Source: JAMQKA01 sp034521835 (GTDB lineage Bacteria > Bacteroidota > Rhodothermia > Balneolales > Balneolaceae). From it: a stretch of 64,000 bases of DNA. The translations under genes and the position numbers were made by a program. Every line of letters starts with the position of its first letter. Within the stretch, counting starts at the first letter, position 1. Of the stretch, positions 18,805 through 26,915 are shown piece by piece. The notes beneath the pieces were generated by a model. That model did not search any database. It saw only the letters and a list, made by a program, of their open reading frames with translations, and was not told where the DNA came from. The stretch covers positions 186,001-250,000 of the forward strand of contig JAXHMA010000001.1 of the NCBI GenBank assembly GCA_034521835.1, in the 5' to 3' direction.

Positions 18805-18855
18805 ACCCCTTGCCAGGAAGAAGGCTTTTGTGACTTTTTGAGGAAGCCCCCTATA

Positions 18856-19324
18856 TTAATTCCGATTTTGCCGTACAGGAATTGGAACCTGGAGACGATC
18901 ATTTCGGCCAAAATGTAGCGTTGCTGAAATAGTATCTCCGGCAACCAAACTCCGATGTACCTGCATCAGCATAATATGATAGGCGCCGGGCTTGAGTTCC
19001 AGTAGAGATCGTGGCTCAATAGGCAGCTTGCCCGCCGGACGCATGCCCGACAACCCGTCTTCTTGCTGGAAGGATTCGTGTACTTCGGCCATGGCTGCGA
19101 CCTCGGTCGATATGCTTATCAGTGTATCTGATTGCTCGGTCCCATTGGCAATGGTTAAATACGCCCCGCCGGTCATACCCTGCTGAGCTGGCCGCGCCCG
19201 ACGCATCCTGAATTTTGATATTGTTTGGAAGGTCGGAGGGGGCCTCAGGAAGATCGTCCTCTTTTGATGTACAGGAGACGGTTATAATAAAAAGGGCAAA
19301 AAAAGTGATAAGATATCGCAGCAT
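18856..19324 (-). CDS. PCu(A)C-type periplasmic copper chaperone (lipoprotein), frameshifted
   Basis: About 155 residues. The N-terminus 'ITFFALFIITVSCTSKEDD' is a lipoprotein signal with lipobox Cys. The mature part begins 'NIKIQDA', then after a frame change near 19195 continues 'ARPAQQGMTGGAYLTIANG', the typical PCuAC opening. Copper-binding residues of the family are visible: His in 'AEVHES', Met in 'LSGMRPAGKLPIEP', and His/Met in 'GAYHIMLMQVHR'. Such chaperones pass Cu(I) to SCO1 and the CuA site of cytochrome oxidase. It lies on the same strand as the TonB receptor and SCO1 genes upstream, supporting a copper-handling group. As given, the frame is interrupted by one indel. Confidence 0.85.
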
Positions 19325-19573
19325 AAAAATTCATTTCTCGTCTTTGCCAATAAGCAGGATCATATTAGGTCTCGTTTTTAATTCCTAACTCTTTTCCAAC
19401 ACAAATATAACGTATGTTATTCCGCTGGAGGAACATATACAAGCGGAAGATTAATCATGCAGAACAGAGATTGAAGTAGAATTGATTGGGGAGCGAAAAA
19501 GGGGATACAGTTGTAAGAAAGGTTTCCATCGGAATGGGCGACTGTATCCCTAATTCGCTACTCATTGGCTGAA

Positions 19574-19873
19574 TTATTTTCCAGTTACCAATACGGAGTC
19601 TTTAGTACCGAAATCATTTGGGATATAATTATCGGCATCGTCGTCATTTTTCCACTGTTCCCCGTCCAGCAGATATTTAAATGTGTATTTCGTTTCTGGT
19701 TTTAACCGGGCGGTGACTTCCCATGTGCCGTTATTCTTTTCCATTTCATGTTCCTGGGGATCCCAGTCATTGAAATTACCGATAACGGCAGCTTTTTCTT
19801 TAGCCCATTCGGCCGGTATCTTGAATGTGACCTTGCAGACGGTTCGTTTAGGGGTGTAGTTCATCTCAAACAT
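19574..19873 (-). CDS. Stand-alone CBM48 / AMPK-beta-like glycogen-binding domain protein
   Basis: 99 residues, intact; the whole protein is one early-set (isoamylase N-terminal) domain. Diagnostic segments are 'VTFKIPAEWAKEKAAVIGNF', 'NDWDPQEHEMEKNNGTWEV' and 'TKYTFKYLLDGEQWKNDDDA'. The Trp and Lys positions match carbohydrate-contact residues of CBM48. No signal peptide, so cytoplasmic. Single-domain proteins like this occur in Bacteroidota-like genomes, with presumed binding to glycogen or a partner enzyme. There is no glycogen gene nearby. It sits inside the copper group on the same strand, probably by chance. Confidence 0.85.
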   Translation of the reverse strand: MFEMNYTPKRTVCKVTFKIPAEWAKEKAAVIGNFNDWDPQEHEMEKNNGTWEVTARLKPETKYTFKYLLDGEQWKNDDDADNYIPNDFGTKDSVLVTGK

Positions 19874-20096
19874 GTATTAAATCCTGTGCTTTGTTATAAT
19901 ATTTAAATTTCGATTGAAGGTGCCAATATTACAAATCATGAACGGTAAAGAACAAACGTGTTACGAAAAAGCTGAAGGTTTTTAAAATAATGTGCATATA
20001 GGCTTCTGATTAAAGAAATGACAGGTGTAAGAAAATCGTTAGTCACTCCGGGGATATCAGAAGTCAGAAATTTCTGAGAGCGGGTAATTTCAATAA

Positions 20097-20126
20097 CATA
20101 AGGGCACGATGCTCCGTGCCCTTATG
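20097..20126. repeat. Palindromic repeat, copy 1 of the 'aagggcacg' family
   Basis: Arms 20097-20108 (cataagggcacg) and 20115-20126 are perfect complements around 6 bases. A near-identical copy, including the 3' flank 'gaaat.ttgct', occurs at 35272-35297. It lies 9 bases past the TonB-receptor stop (minus strand) and may serve as its terminator, although the T-run is poor. Confidence 0.7.
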
Positions 20127-20134
20127 AAATTTTG

Positions 20135-22498
20135 CTAAAAAGCGTAACTCAGATCAAAAAAGCATAACGCGCCCCGGTTCCGGGAATGCGCTGCCCGGAA
20201 TACTCCGGCCATCATCATACCGGAAAATGGGTTGTTCGCGTTCAGGTGATTCACATAACTAGTCGTCGAAAATATTATTAATTCCGAGCTGCAGGATTGA
20301 GTCCTTGTAAAAGCTTAACGCCACCCTTCAGATCTATTGTCGTAGTATCCGTCCGGTTGGCTGTTCGCCGCGGCTGGTTGGCTGACGGCGATCTTGCCCG
20401 GTGACTCCATGCAAGCACCCCCTTCAGCAAAGAAGCGTCCCGCCAACAGGCTCGTAGCGCATTTTGGTGTCGACGACCAACCGGGGAGAATACCCAGCGC
20501 GGGCTCATTAACGGTTTCATCTTGTCCCCAGAGATATCGACCACTTATTTCGGTTTTCAGGCTGGGAATGAAGCGGTAGGCCACGGAGGATTCAAATCCC
20601 CAAAACCGAGCCTTCGCCATTACGGTATTGATATACGGTATTTGGACTCAGCGGCAGCCGCTTGGGCAGATCCGGTGGCACGGATGGTGATAAAGTTATC
20701 CATCCACCGGGTGAAGGCGTTGAACGAGAATTACAAGTTTTGGATAGATGGTTCTCGATCCAGATATCCAGCTGAGTGCTGACGCTCTGGTTCAAGGTCG
20801 GGATTGCCGACAAACTCGGCGCTGGTCTGTGCTTTCGATGCAGGAATGCGATCTGAGTAACGCTCGGTGGCGTCGGCGGTGCGTACGGCGGAACCGATAC
20901 CTGCTGAGATCACCCAGTGATCGTCTGGGGTGGCGCTGAGGGTGAAGGCCCCATTTAGGTTGGTTTCGGTATGATCTAGATCAGAAGAGACATTTTGTTG
21001 GAAAAAATCGGAAACACGCTCTTGGCTGGCCGTAGCTTTCACAAAATCCAGGCGAACAGTTCCAGCTGCAGAAAGGATGCTGTTGAAATTGTGTTCAGCG
21101 CGGGTAAAGAGTCCGGCGTCGGTGATGGTGGCATCGGGCCACATCTGGTCTTCGAACATCAGCATGCCGTTATCTCGGCGGCGGATCGTACGAACAGCAT
21201 CGCGATTGGCGCTGTAGATGTCGCCGCCGACCTGGATGTTCCAGAAATCGGCCGGAACCAGCTCAAATGCTGCACGTCCGCCGGCTACATCCATCTCGGA
21301 TTCCACTTCAACATCCAGGGCAAAGGGAGGCATGCGTCCCTCCATCGGCATGGCGGTGGGTTTGCTGTCATTGTCCATGCCGTGATCCACCGAATTATAA
21401 TACGTCTTGATCTCGATCGATTTAAGCACACCGCTATTTTGCTGCCAATTCCACGCCAGCGATGAATTGTAGGAATCGAAATAGTTGGCATCGAGCAGAC
21501 GCCCGGGGTAATCGATATCTTTTTGATTCTGGTACCCGCCGCCAATGGTGATTCGCCCGTTCGGTGAGGTAGCATAACTCACTTTACCCCGCACTTCCCG
21601 TGAAAGGAAGTCGCTGGGTATGGAAGTAGAGTTCCCATCTTTGTAATCGTTGCCTTCGCGCCAAGCAGCATTTAGCCAGTAACCCAGCTTGTCAAACTTG
21701 CCTGAAACGGTGGCGGTGCCTTCAAAGGCGTTGTAGTTACTGTCAAAGCCGGAGGCTATTTTTCCATGTGTGGTATTTTTGGCCATGTTTGTCAGATCGT
21801 TGGTCTGCACGCGGATGGCACTTAGATTGCCCGCGCCCCAGGTCAGGGCATAGGGACCTTTCACCACCTGCATCGACTGGATGGCGCTGGGATCGAGATG
21901 GCTCAGCGGGGAATCCATTCTGAGCTGGTCCGGCCGGGAAAATTCGAGTGCCGTCCAGGTAGGTGCCCACTTCCGTTTCGCGGAGACCACGAATTACCGG
22001 GTCAAGCCCGATGGGACCCCGACGTACCGCATCCACACCGGCCACTACACGTAGCAGCTCACCTGAATCGCGTGGATTGGCCTCGCGAACTTGCTGATTT
22101 TCAAGCTCGGTTTCCAGTTCAAGGTCAGGTCGCAGAGCACTTATGGAAATGCCAGAAAGTTTATAGGAAATCTCCCTGAGCGCAAAAGTAGCTTCAGCCG
22201 TTTGCCCGGCCACAACCTGCACTTTGGTCCGGGCCGGTTCAAAGCCTATAAAAGAAGCGTTCAGGGTGTATGTGCCAGCAGGTATGTTGTTCAGCTCAAA
22301 ATGACCCTCTGCATCTGTCGTGGTACCATAATTTGTGTTTGGGATAAATACGTTGGCGTCACTGATCGGTGTGTTATCACTCTGGCTGGTGATGGTGCCG
22401 GAAATCGATCCGGTGGATTGTGAAAAGACAGTTGAGGGTAGCAGGAGGCATACTGCAAGCATGCATGCCACAGATATAGTTCGATATAGAGATAACAT
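20135..22498 (-). CDS. TonB-dependent outer-membrane receptor, OprC/NosA-like (copper), frameshifted
   Basis: About 780 residues in all. Signal peptide ('LAVCLLLPSTVFSQ'), then a CarboxypepD_reg-like domain ('SISGTITSQSDNTPISDANV', 'GHFELNNIPAGTYTLNASFI'). The plug domain has 'DSGELLRVVAGVDAVRRGP' and 'QSMQVVKGPYALTWGAGN'. The barrel includes 'TYYNSVDHGMDNDSKPTAMP', 'MEGRMPPF' and 'VGNPDLEPE', ending with a frame that closes 'FDLSYAF' at 20135. The Met-rich, Met/His-containing loop after 'YYN.VDH.MDN' resembles copper receptors OprC/NosA (by eye). Frames change near 21960, 20760, 20620-20330 and 20270. It likely imports copper across the outer membrane; its neighbours SCO1 and PCuAC support this. 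Confidence 0.82.
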
Positions 22499-22588
22499 AA
22501 TTCTCCTCAGATATTTAAATAGTGTAATTCAACATGTCCGGGTATTAGTACCGGTGGGTTGATTCAATAATTGTTAGGTTAGGTTGAA

Positions 22589-23011
22589 TCAACCAGACTG
22601 AGGAGGATGGAATATCTCTTTCCCTGAGGGAGCAGGTGTAGGGCTATTATAGCCGAAGTAGATCAGCCGGGGCGAAAGGTCACCTTTTGCTGTAGGTGGT
22701 TCCGGCAGTAAAACTTTAGAAAGCTGAATACTGGAAAGCATGGCTGTACCAGAAGCATCGCATGAGCAATAAAATGGCCGGTCGCCGTGCTTTTTATGGC
22801 ACTGGCATTCCGTGTGCTGTCCATTAGCCATTGTTTTGTGGCACGTACCGTCTTTCATGCAAACCATGCGTTCGGTGTGATGATCGCCCATAACCATTTG
22901 GTAGCAATGCGAAGAAAGAGGGAATTGGGAAGCCAGCATAACAAGCATCAAGACAGGCGCGATAATCACCTTGAAACTGTTAAACCAGCAATATGTGCGT
23001 ATCGATTTCAC
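22589..23011 (-). CDS. Secreted Cys/His-rich protein of unknown function (copper-cluster member)
   Basis: 140 residues, intact. The N-terminus has a hydrophobic segment ('VIIAPVLMLVMLASQFPL'), likely a signal peptide or anchor. The middle is rich in Cys, His and Met: 'SSHCYQMVMGDHHTERMVC', 'KDGTCHKTMANGQHTECQC' and 'HKKHGDRPFYCSCDASG'. The C-terminal third is Pro-rich without cysteines. I do not recognise a named family; the layout recalls small periplasmic metal-binding proteins encoded with copper receptors. GTG start at 23011, 6 bases after the SCO1 stop, and the TonB receptor starts 90 bases downstream, so SCO1, this gene and the receptor probably form an operon. Metal binding is inferred from composition. 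Confidence 0.7.
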   Translation of the reverse strand: MKSIRTYCWFNSFKVIIAPVLMLVMLASQFPLSSHCYQMVMGDHHTERMVCMKDGTCHKTMANGQHTECQCHKKHGDRPFYCSCDASGTAMLSSIQLSKVLLPEPPTAKGDLSPRLIYFGYNSPTPAPSGKEIFHPPQSG

Positions 23012-23017
23012 CGGGAA

Positions 23018-23608
23018 TTACCTGAGCTTGTTAATTCCTTCTATAATGTGTTCAGGCTTGGAGTAGCTGCCGCTGTATTCCAGTCGCAGGCGCCCCTGCT
23101 GGTCGAGCAGTGAAATACGGTTCGTATGCTTCATAAAGTAGAGCTCTTTGCCAGCGTCCGTTGTTTTAGTGTATGAAATATCTGCCGTTATATCCATAGC
23201 GCTGAGCAGAGAATCAACGGTTGTGGTATCGCCGGTCACAAACGTGAATTGATCCTCATCCAACTCAAACTGCTGCATGTAATTTTTGAGCACAGAGGGA
23301 CGATCGCGCGCGGGATCAAAGGTAATGCCCAGGAATTGCACATCTTCCCGATTTTGAAGCTGCCGGTTGACGTTGCTCATGTTCGCTGTAATAGCGGGAC
23401 ACACGTCAGGGCAGTTGGTATAGATAAAACCGACGACCGTAACCTGTCCCTTAAAGTCATCCGGGAAAGTGACTTGCGCGCTGTCCTGGTTGAGCAGCTG
23501 ATACGAACGATCGTCCATGTCATTGATCACTTCAGGCCCGCTGCACGAGGCAAGGAAAAGTAACAGGATTGTAATAAGACTGTATAGCCCGAATCTTGCA
23601 ATAATCAA
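23018..23608 (-). CDS. SCO1/SenC family copper chaperone / thiol protein (lipoprotein)
   Basis: 196 residues, intact. Lipoprotein signal 'LITILLLFLASCSGPE'. Thioredoxin-like SCO fold with 'VVGFIYTNCPDVCPAITANM' (the CxxxC copper/thiol motif) and the distal His in 'LYFMKHTNRISLLDQQG'. 'FLGITFDPARDRPSVLKNY' is also typical. SCO proteins deliver copper to, or reduce, the CuA centre of cytochrome c oxidase in the periplasm. First gene of the apparent copper operon on the minus strand. It overlaps no other gene; the DUF3309 mini-gene lies 29 bases upstream on the same strand. Confidence 0.92.
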   Translation of the reverse strand: MIIARFGLYSLITILLLFLASCSGPEVINDMDDRSYQLLNQDSAQVTFPDDFKGQVTVVGFIYTNCPDVCPAITANMSNVNRQLQNREDVQFLGITFDPARDRPSVLKNYMQQFELDEDQFTFVTGDTTTVDSLLSAMDITADISYTKTTDAGKELYFMKHTNRISLLDQQGRLRLEYSGSYSKPEHIIEGINKLR

Positions 23609-23637
23609 TGCTCCTGTGATTTATAATATGTTCGCTT

Positions 23638-23793
23638 TTAAATGTGACCGAGAAGAAACAGGATTAATAAAATAACGAGAACGGTCCCGAGTATTCCACT
23701 TGGTCCATATCCCCACGTTCGGCTGTATCGCCAGCTTGGGAGAGCTCCAATCAGCATTACTAAAACAATAATCAAAAGTATAGTGCCCAGCAT
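23638..23793 (-). CDS. DUF3309-type small membrane protein
   Basis: 51 residues, ATG at 23791-23793, stop at 23638-23640. The sequence has a hydrophobic helix 'LGTILLIIVLVMLIGALPSW', then 'RYSRTWGYGPSGILG', then a second helix 'VLVILLILFLLGHI'. This two-helix pattern with the conserved 'W.YSR.WGYGPSG' hinge matches DUF3309 proteins, which are short, widespread and of unknown function. A purine-rich GGAAGG lies upstream of the start. It sits between the CDF transporter and SCO1 genes, all on the minus strand. Confidence 0.85.
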   Translation of the reverse strand: MLGTILLIIVLVMLIGALPSWRYSRTWGYGPSGILGTVLVILLILFLLGHI

Positions 23794-23872
23794 AGGAAAT
23801 CCTTCCTGTCATTAAGTTTTCGATTGAACCTTCATTATTAATAGGAGCTCTCGGCATGAAAGGTTCCTAACC

Positions 23873-24800
23873 TCAGTGACAGGGAATTTCTGCGTGATTT
23901 TTGCAGGGTTCAAATTCAAACTCAAGGGTAGAATGGCTGATATCAAAGTCCGATTTCAGCACTTTCTTCAGGTTCGATTTGATCTTTTCCATATTTCCGA
24001 GCTGGTCTTCGTCAATAACCACATGACTCTCCAGTAAAATATTGTTCTCATCCAGCCGCCACACATGCATGTGGTGAATATCCAGCACATTGCCCACCGA
24101 TTTCATGGCGGAGGTCACCTCCTCAATGTCGATACTCTGCGGGGTGCTCTCCATCAAAATATTGATTGTCTCCCTCAGCATATGATAACTCTGCACCAGA
24201 ATGTAGGCGGCAATGGCCAGCGTCAGGATCGTATCCAGGATGTAAAGCTGGTACTCAAGAATAAGCCAGCCTGCAATAATTACGCCTACAGAGGAAAGCG
24301 CATCCGACATGATGTGAATGTAAGCACTGCGGATATTGATGTTTTCATCCGAGCTTTTGTAGAGCAGAACTGCGGTAATCACGTTCCCGAGGAGTCCGAC
24401 GGCAGCCACCACAAACATGATCAGCCCATCGATGGGCTGGGGATTGTAAAACCGCTCAACCCCCTCTTTAACAAGGAATAGGGCGATGATCACCAGCGTA
24501 ATCAGGTTGATAAATGCCCCGATTATTTCGGCACGCTTGTAGCCAAAGGTTTTATCCTGGTTGGCATCCTTCTTGGAAACTTTCCGTGCTACAAGGCTGA
24601 TGCCCAAAGAAGCCGTATCGTTGAGATTATGCAGAGCATCGGAGAGCAGGGAAAGACTGTTGGAGATTATACCGCCAACGAATTCTGCCAGTGTGATGGT
24701 CAGGTTCAGAAATATGGAAATCCAGAGCCTTTCCCTCCGTGGTATCTTTTCCATGGTGGTGATGGCCGTGATTGTGATCCTGATCGTGCGAATGTGCCAT
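23873..24800 (-). CDS. Cation diffusion facilitator (CDF/CzcD-like) metal exporter, frameshifted at the N-terminus
   Basis: The main frame gives ~290 residues with six membrane helices and both metal-site motifs: 'LLSDALHNLND' (helix II) and 'YIHIMSDALSSVGV' (helix V). The C-terminal cytoplasmic domain has 'LDIHHMHVWRLDENNILLES'. Upstream, in another frame, ATG 24800 starts 'MAHSHDQDHNHGHHHHGKD', the His-rich N-terminal tail typical of CzcD/ZitB proteins; the two frames join near 24740. The protein exports Zn2+ (perhaps Co/Cd/Ni) from the cytoplasm in exchange for protons; the exact metal cannot be read. Two inverted repeats just upstream may be a metal-regulator site. Confidence 0.9.
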
Positions 24801-24823
24801 TAACAGTTACTTCTTGCTTGATT

Positions 24824-24870
24824 CTGTTGATACAAGATCAACAGCATTTAGAGGGGAGATCATTTCTCCC
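24824..24870. promoter_or_regulatory. Two tandem inverted repeats upstream of the CDF gene
   Basis: First repeat: 24824-24831 (ctgttgat) with 24837-24844, perfect. Second: 24854-24859 (gggaga) with 24865-24870, perfect. Both have 5-base spacers and lie 24-70 bases upstream of the CDF start (24800). The position and symmetry suit operators of a dimeric metal-responsive regulator, but no regulator gene is adjacent. Confidence 0.35.
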
Positions 24871-25037
24871 ACAAAAAGATAAGATAAAAAATAATTAACA
24901 GATTAACGCTTGATGAATATTGAAAGCTGGATTTAGAAGGGGTGCATTCAACTCTTGCCTCAAAAAAAGTAAAGCCGGAATTATGAGATTAGTTTTTGAT
25001 TGTTTTTGACACAAGGATCAATGCACAAGTCAACAAA

Positions 25038-25520
25038 CTACAGCAAAAAATAAACGCCGGCAGTTAAAAGAAGGCTTGTCACCAAAATTATCACTGCCTG
25101 ATGAATGGGACGATTGGGCAGAAAACGATAGACTTTTTTATCCTCAAAAAAATCTTCAACCTGTCGTCTATACTTTACCTTTTGTTCAGGAAGTTCATCT
25201 TTATTTTTTAAAATGAGCTGCGCGTTGTAATCCAGCCTGGGGACCGATTCATTGAGCAGGTCGACGATGGTCTGTTCATTTATTTTAGGGAGATCGGCAA
25301 TGATCAGGTATACCGGTATAACAATTATAAAAACTGCTACTCCTACAATGGTCTGGTCAATGACCTCAAAGTTGGGCATGAAATAACCGCTGAGGGTGGC
25401 GATGAGCACAGCAAAGCCCATGATACTGAAAAGCGCGCTTACGACCAGGCGCAACTTCCAGTTCAGTACCAGTTCCTGCATTGTGTGTGAGTAATTACTT
25501 GAACTCATGCTTTTAATCAT
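25038..25520 (-). CDS. Membrane protein of unknown function
   Basis: 160 residues, intact. Two adjacent hydrophobic helices (about 28-48 'LVVSALFSIMGFAVLIATLS' and 58-78 'TIVGVAVFIIVIPVYLIIAD'), a ~60-residue charged soluble part, then a C-terminal helix ('AVIILVTSLLLTAGVYFLL'). No recognised family. The soluble part carries 'LDYNAQLILKNKDELPEQKV'. It stands alone between the CDF and M14 peptidase genes on the same strand. The start could be the first Met or the Met at residue 5. Confidence 0.6.
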   Translation of the reverse strand: MIKSMSSSNYSHTMQELVLNWKLRLVVSALFSIMGFAVLIATLSGYFMPNFEVIDQTIVGVAVFIIVIPVYLIIADLPKINEQTIVDLLNESVPRLDYNAQLILKNKDELPEQKVKYRRQVEDFFEDKKVYRFLPNRPIHQAVIILVTSLLLTAGVYFLL

Positions 25521-25571
25521 TTTAAAAGCGATTTAAGTTAATTGATCAGTTCTAAAAGGTAAGGCCTGGCC

Positions 25572-26837
25572 TCACGACTGCGGTTCAGTATCGTCCAGCA
25601 GCATCTGCATCATAATACGGGCCGATCGTCGGGCCACCCGGTTAACTTGCTGGCGATTTGCCCGGTCGTTTACCTCATAGGTTACCGCGTCGGCGCCAAA
25701 CGTTTTGTAGATCCAGTTTTTCGTGATCGGGGAGCTTGTATCGAACGGTTCCACTGTAAATTCAATATTCGGGAAAGCCTGCTTGATGGAGTCAACAAAC
25801 GCATAGGTAAAGTCATCAGGGAAGGTTTCCACATCCCGGTTGATCGGGTAGAAAATATTTTCGTTGGTGGAGTGAAAATCGATACCGTAATACACTTTGC
25901 GATTGAGATTATTTTTAACCGTTTCGACCAGGTGATCCCGAATCGCCTTCGTTTCCGGCTGGTTAAAATTTTGCCAGTCCCGGTTCAGGTCTACCCCACC
26001 GGCGTTGTGGCGCCAGTGCCCGTTGTCGGCGCCATCCGGGTTGGCAAACGGAAAGGCGATTACCTCAAAACGATTGCGAAATTTTGCCGCAAGGGGTGAA
26101 GAGCTGGTGATTTCCTCTAAAAACGCCAGGCTAGCCATCTGCCCGGTAATTTCAGGCGGATGCAGCCGCGATGTGATGATAACCACTCCGTGCCTTTGCG
26201 ATTGACTAGTCTGGGTGATGGTCAGTTTTTCGATCGGGCGGTTTTGATGGGAGTAGCCCACCGTATCGCGCGACACGAACGGGTATTGCGTCATATTTTT
26301 GGCCCACCAGTTGTACTGTTCGGTAGTAAAGCGTTCCTGTGCACTCACCCATAGCGGACGTCCGGTCAAGTCTAGCTTTAGTAGTGCGGTTCCACGGGCA
26401 GTATCCGGTCGGTAGGAGTCAGGATCAATCGGTGCCCAGTTATTGCCGGTGTAGCTGATATCAGGATAGTAACGGTGCTCTCCGTGCTTGTAGGTGAGCT
26501 CCAGCCAGACGGTTTTTGGAGCATTGGACCATACCTTGAATCCATACCACGGGCTGTTATTGATGGGATGATTTTCCGGTTGGATGACAACTCTGTACAG
26601 GGAATCATTCACCTGGTAGAAGTTATTAAGCCGAGCACCATCGTATTCGTTGGAAAGCCAGATCCCCTCCTTAAGAACTCCAATAGTGCGTTTATGCTGG
26701 GTTTGTATCGGCTTGTCTTGGGTTTCGGTGACTCCTTCGGGATCATAAGAAAACCCGGTAAATTCTTCGGTGGTTGAGCAACTTGCCCATAGCAAACAGA
26801 TCGCAGATAGCAAAAAGAGGTTTGTAGAGATATTCAT
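25572..26837 (-). CDS. M14-family zinc carboxypeptidase (lipoprotein)
   Basis: 421 residues, intact. Lipoprotein signal 'SAICLLWASCSTTEE'. An N-terminal ~120-residue beta domain ('NNSPWYGFKVWSNAPKTVW') resembles the one preceding the peptidase in cytosolic-carboxypeptidase (CCP/Nna1-like) members. The catalytic domain has zinc ligands in 'ITSRLHPPEITGQ' (HxxE) and 'YYGIDFHSTNENIFY' (His), substrate-site Arg in 'GGVDLNRDWQNF', and the catalytic Glu probably in 'DAVTYEVNDRANR'. It would trim C-terminal residues from peptides in the periplasm or at the cell surface. Divergent from tamA. Confidence 0.9.
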   Translation of the reverse strand: MNISTNLFLLSAICLLWASCSTTEEFTGFSYDPEGVTETQDKPIQTQHKRTIGVLKEGIWLSNEYDGARLNNFYQVNDSLYRVVIQPENHPINNSPWYGFKVWSNAPKTVWLELTYKHGEHRYYPDISYTGNNWAPIDPDSYRPDTARGTALLKLDLTGRPLWVSAQERFTTEQYNWWAKNMTQYPFVSRDTVGYSHQNRPIEKLTITQTSQSQRHGVVIITSRLHPPEITGQMASLAFLEEITSSSPLAAKFRNRFEVIAFPFANPDGADNGHWRHNAGGVDLNRDWQNFNQPETKAIRDHLVETVKNNLNRKVYYGIDFHSTNENIFYPINRDVETFPDDFTYAFVDSIKQAFPNIEFTVEPFDTSSPITKNWIYKTFGADAVTYEVNDRANRQQVNRVARRSARIMMQMLLDDTEPQS

Positions 26838-26915
26838 TTAAAACGATATTAAAGCCAAAGTAACAGATGGAGGCTGCTAATGTAACATTTTTGTATCTGT
26901 GCAGCCAATTCGTTT

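Larger units (their letters stand above)
18064..18855. other. ~790-base non-coding region with palindromes; no supported gene
   Basis: Several short open stretches occur on both strands but none looks like a known protein, and they overlap the palindromes listed separately (18407-18434, 18778-18804). On the minus strand around 18660-18850 one frame reads 'NHRLGIYSPGGTSLRLK'. I take this to be a non-genic repeat-type translation, not a gene. The left part (18064-18200) must hold the promoter of the DJ-1 gene. Confidence 0.45.
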
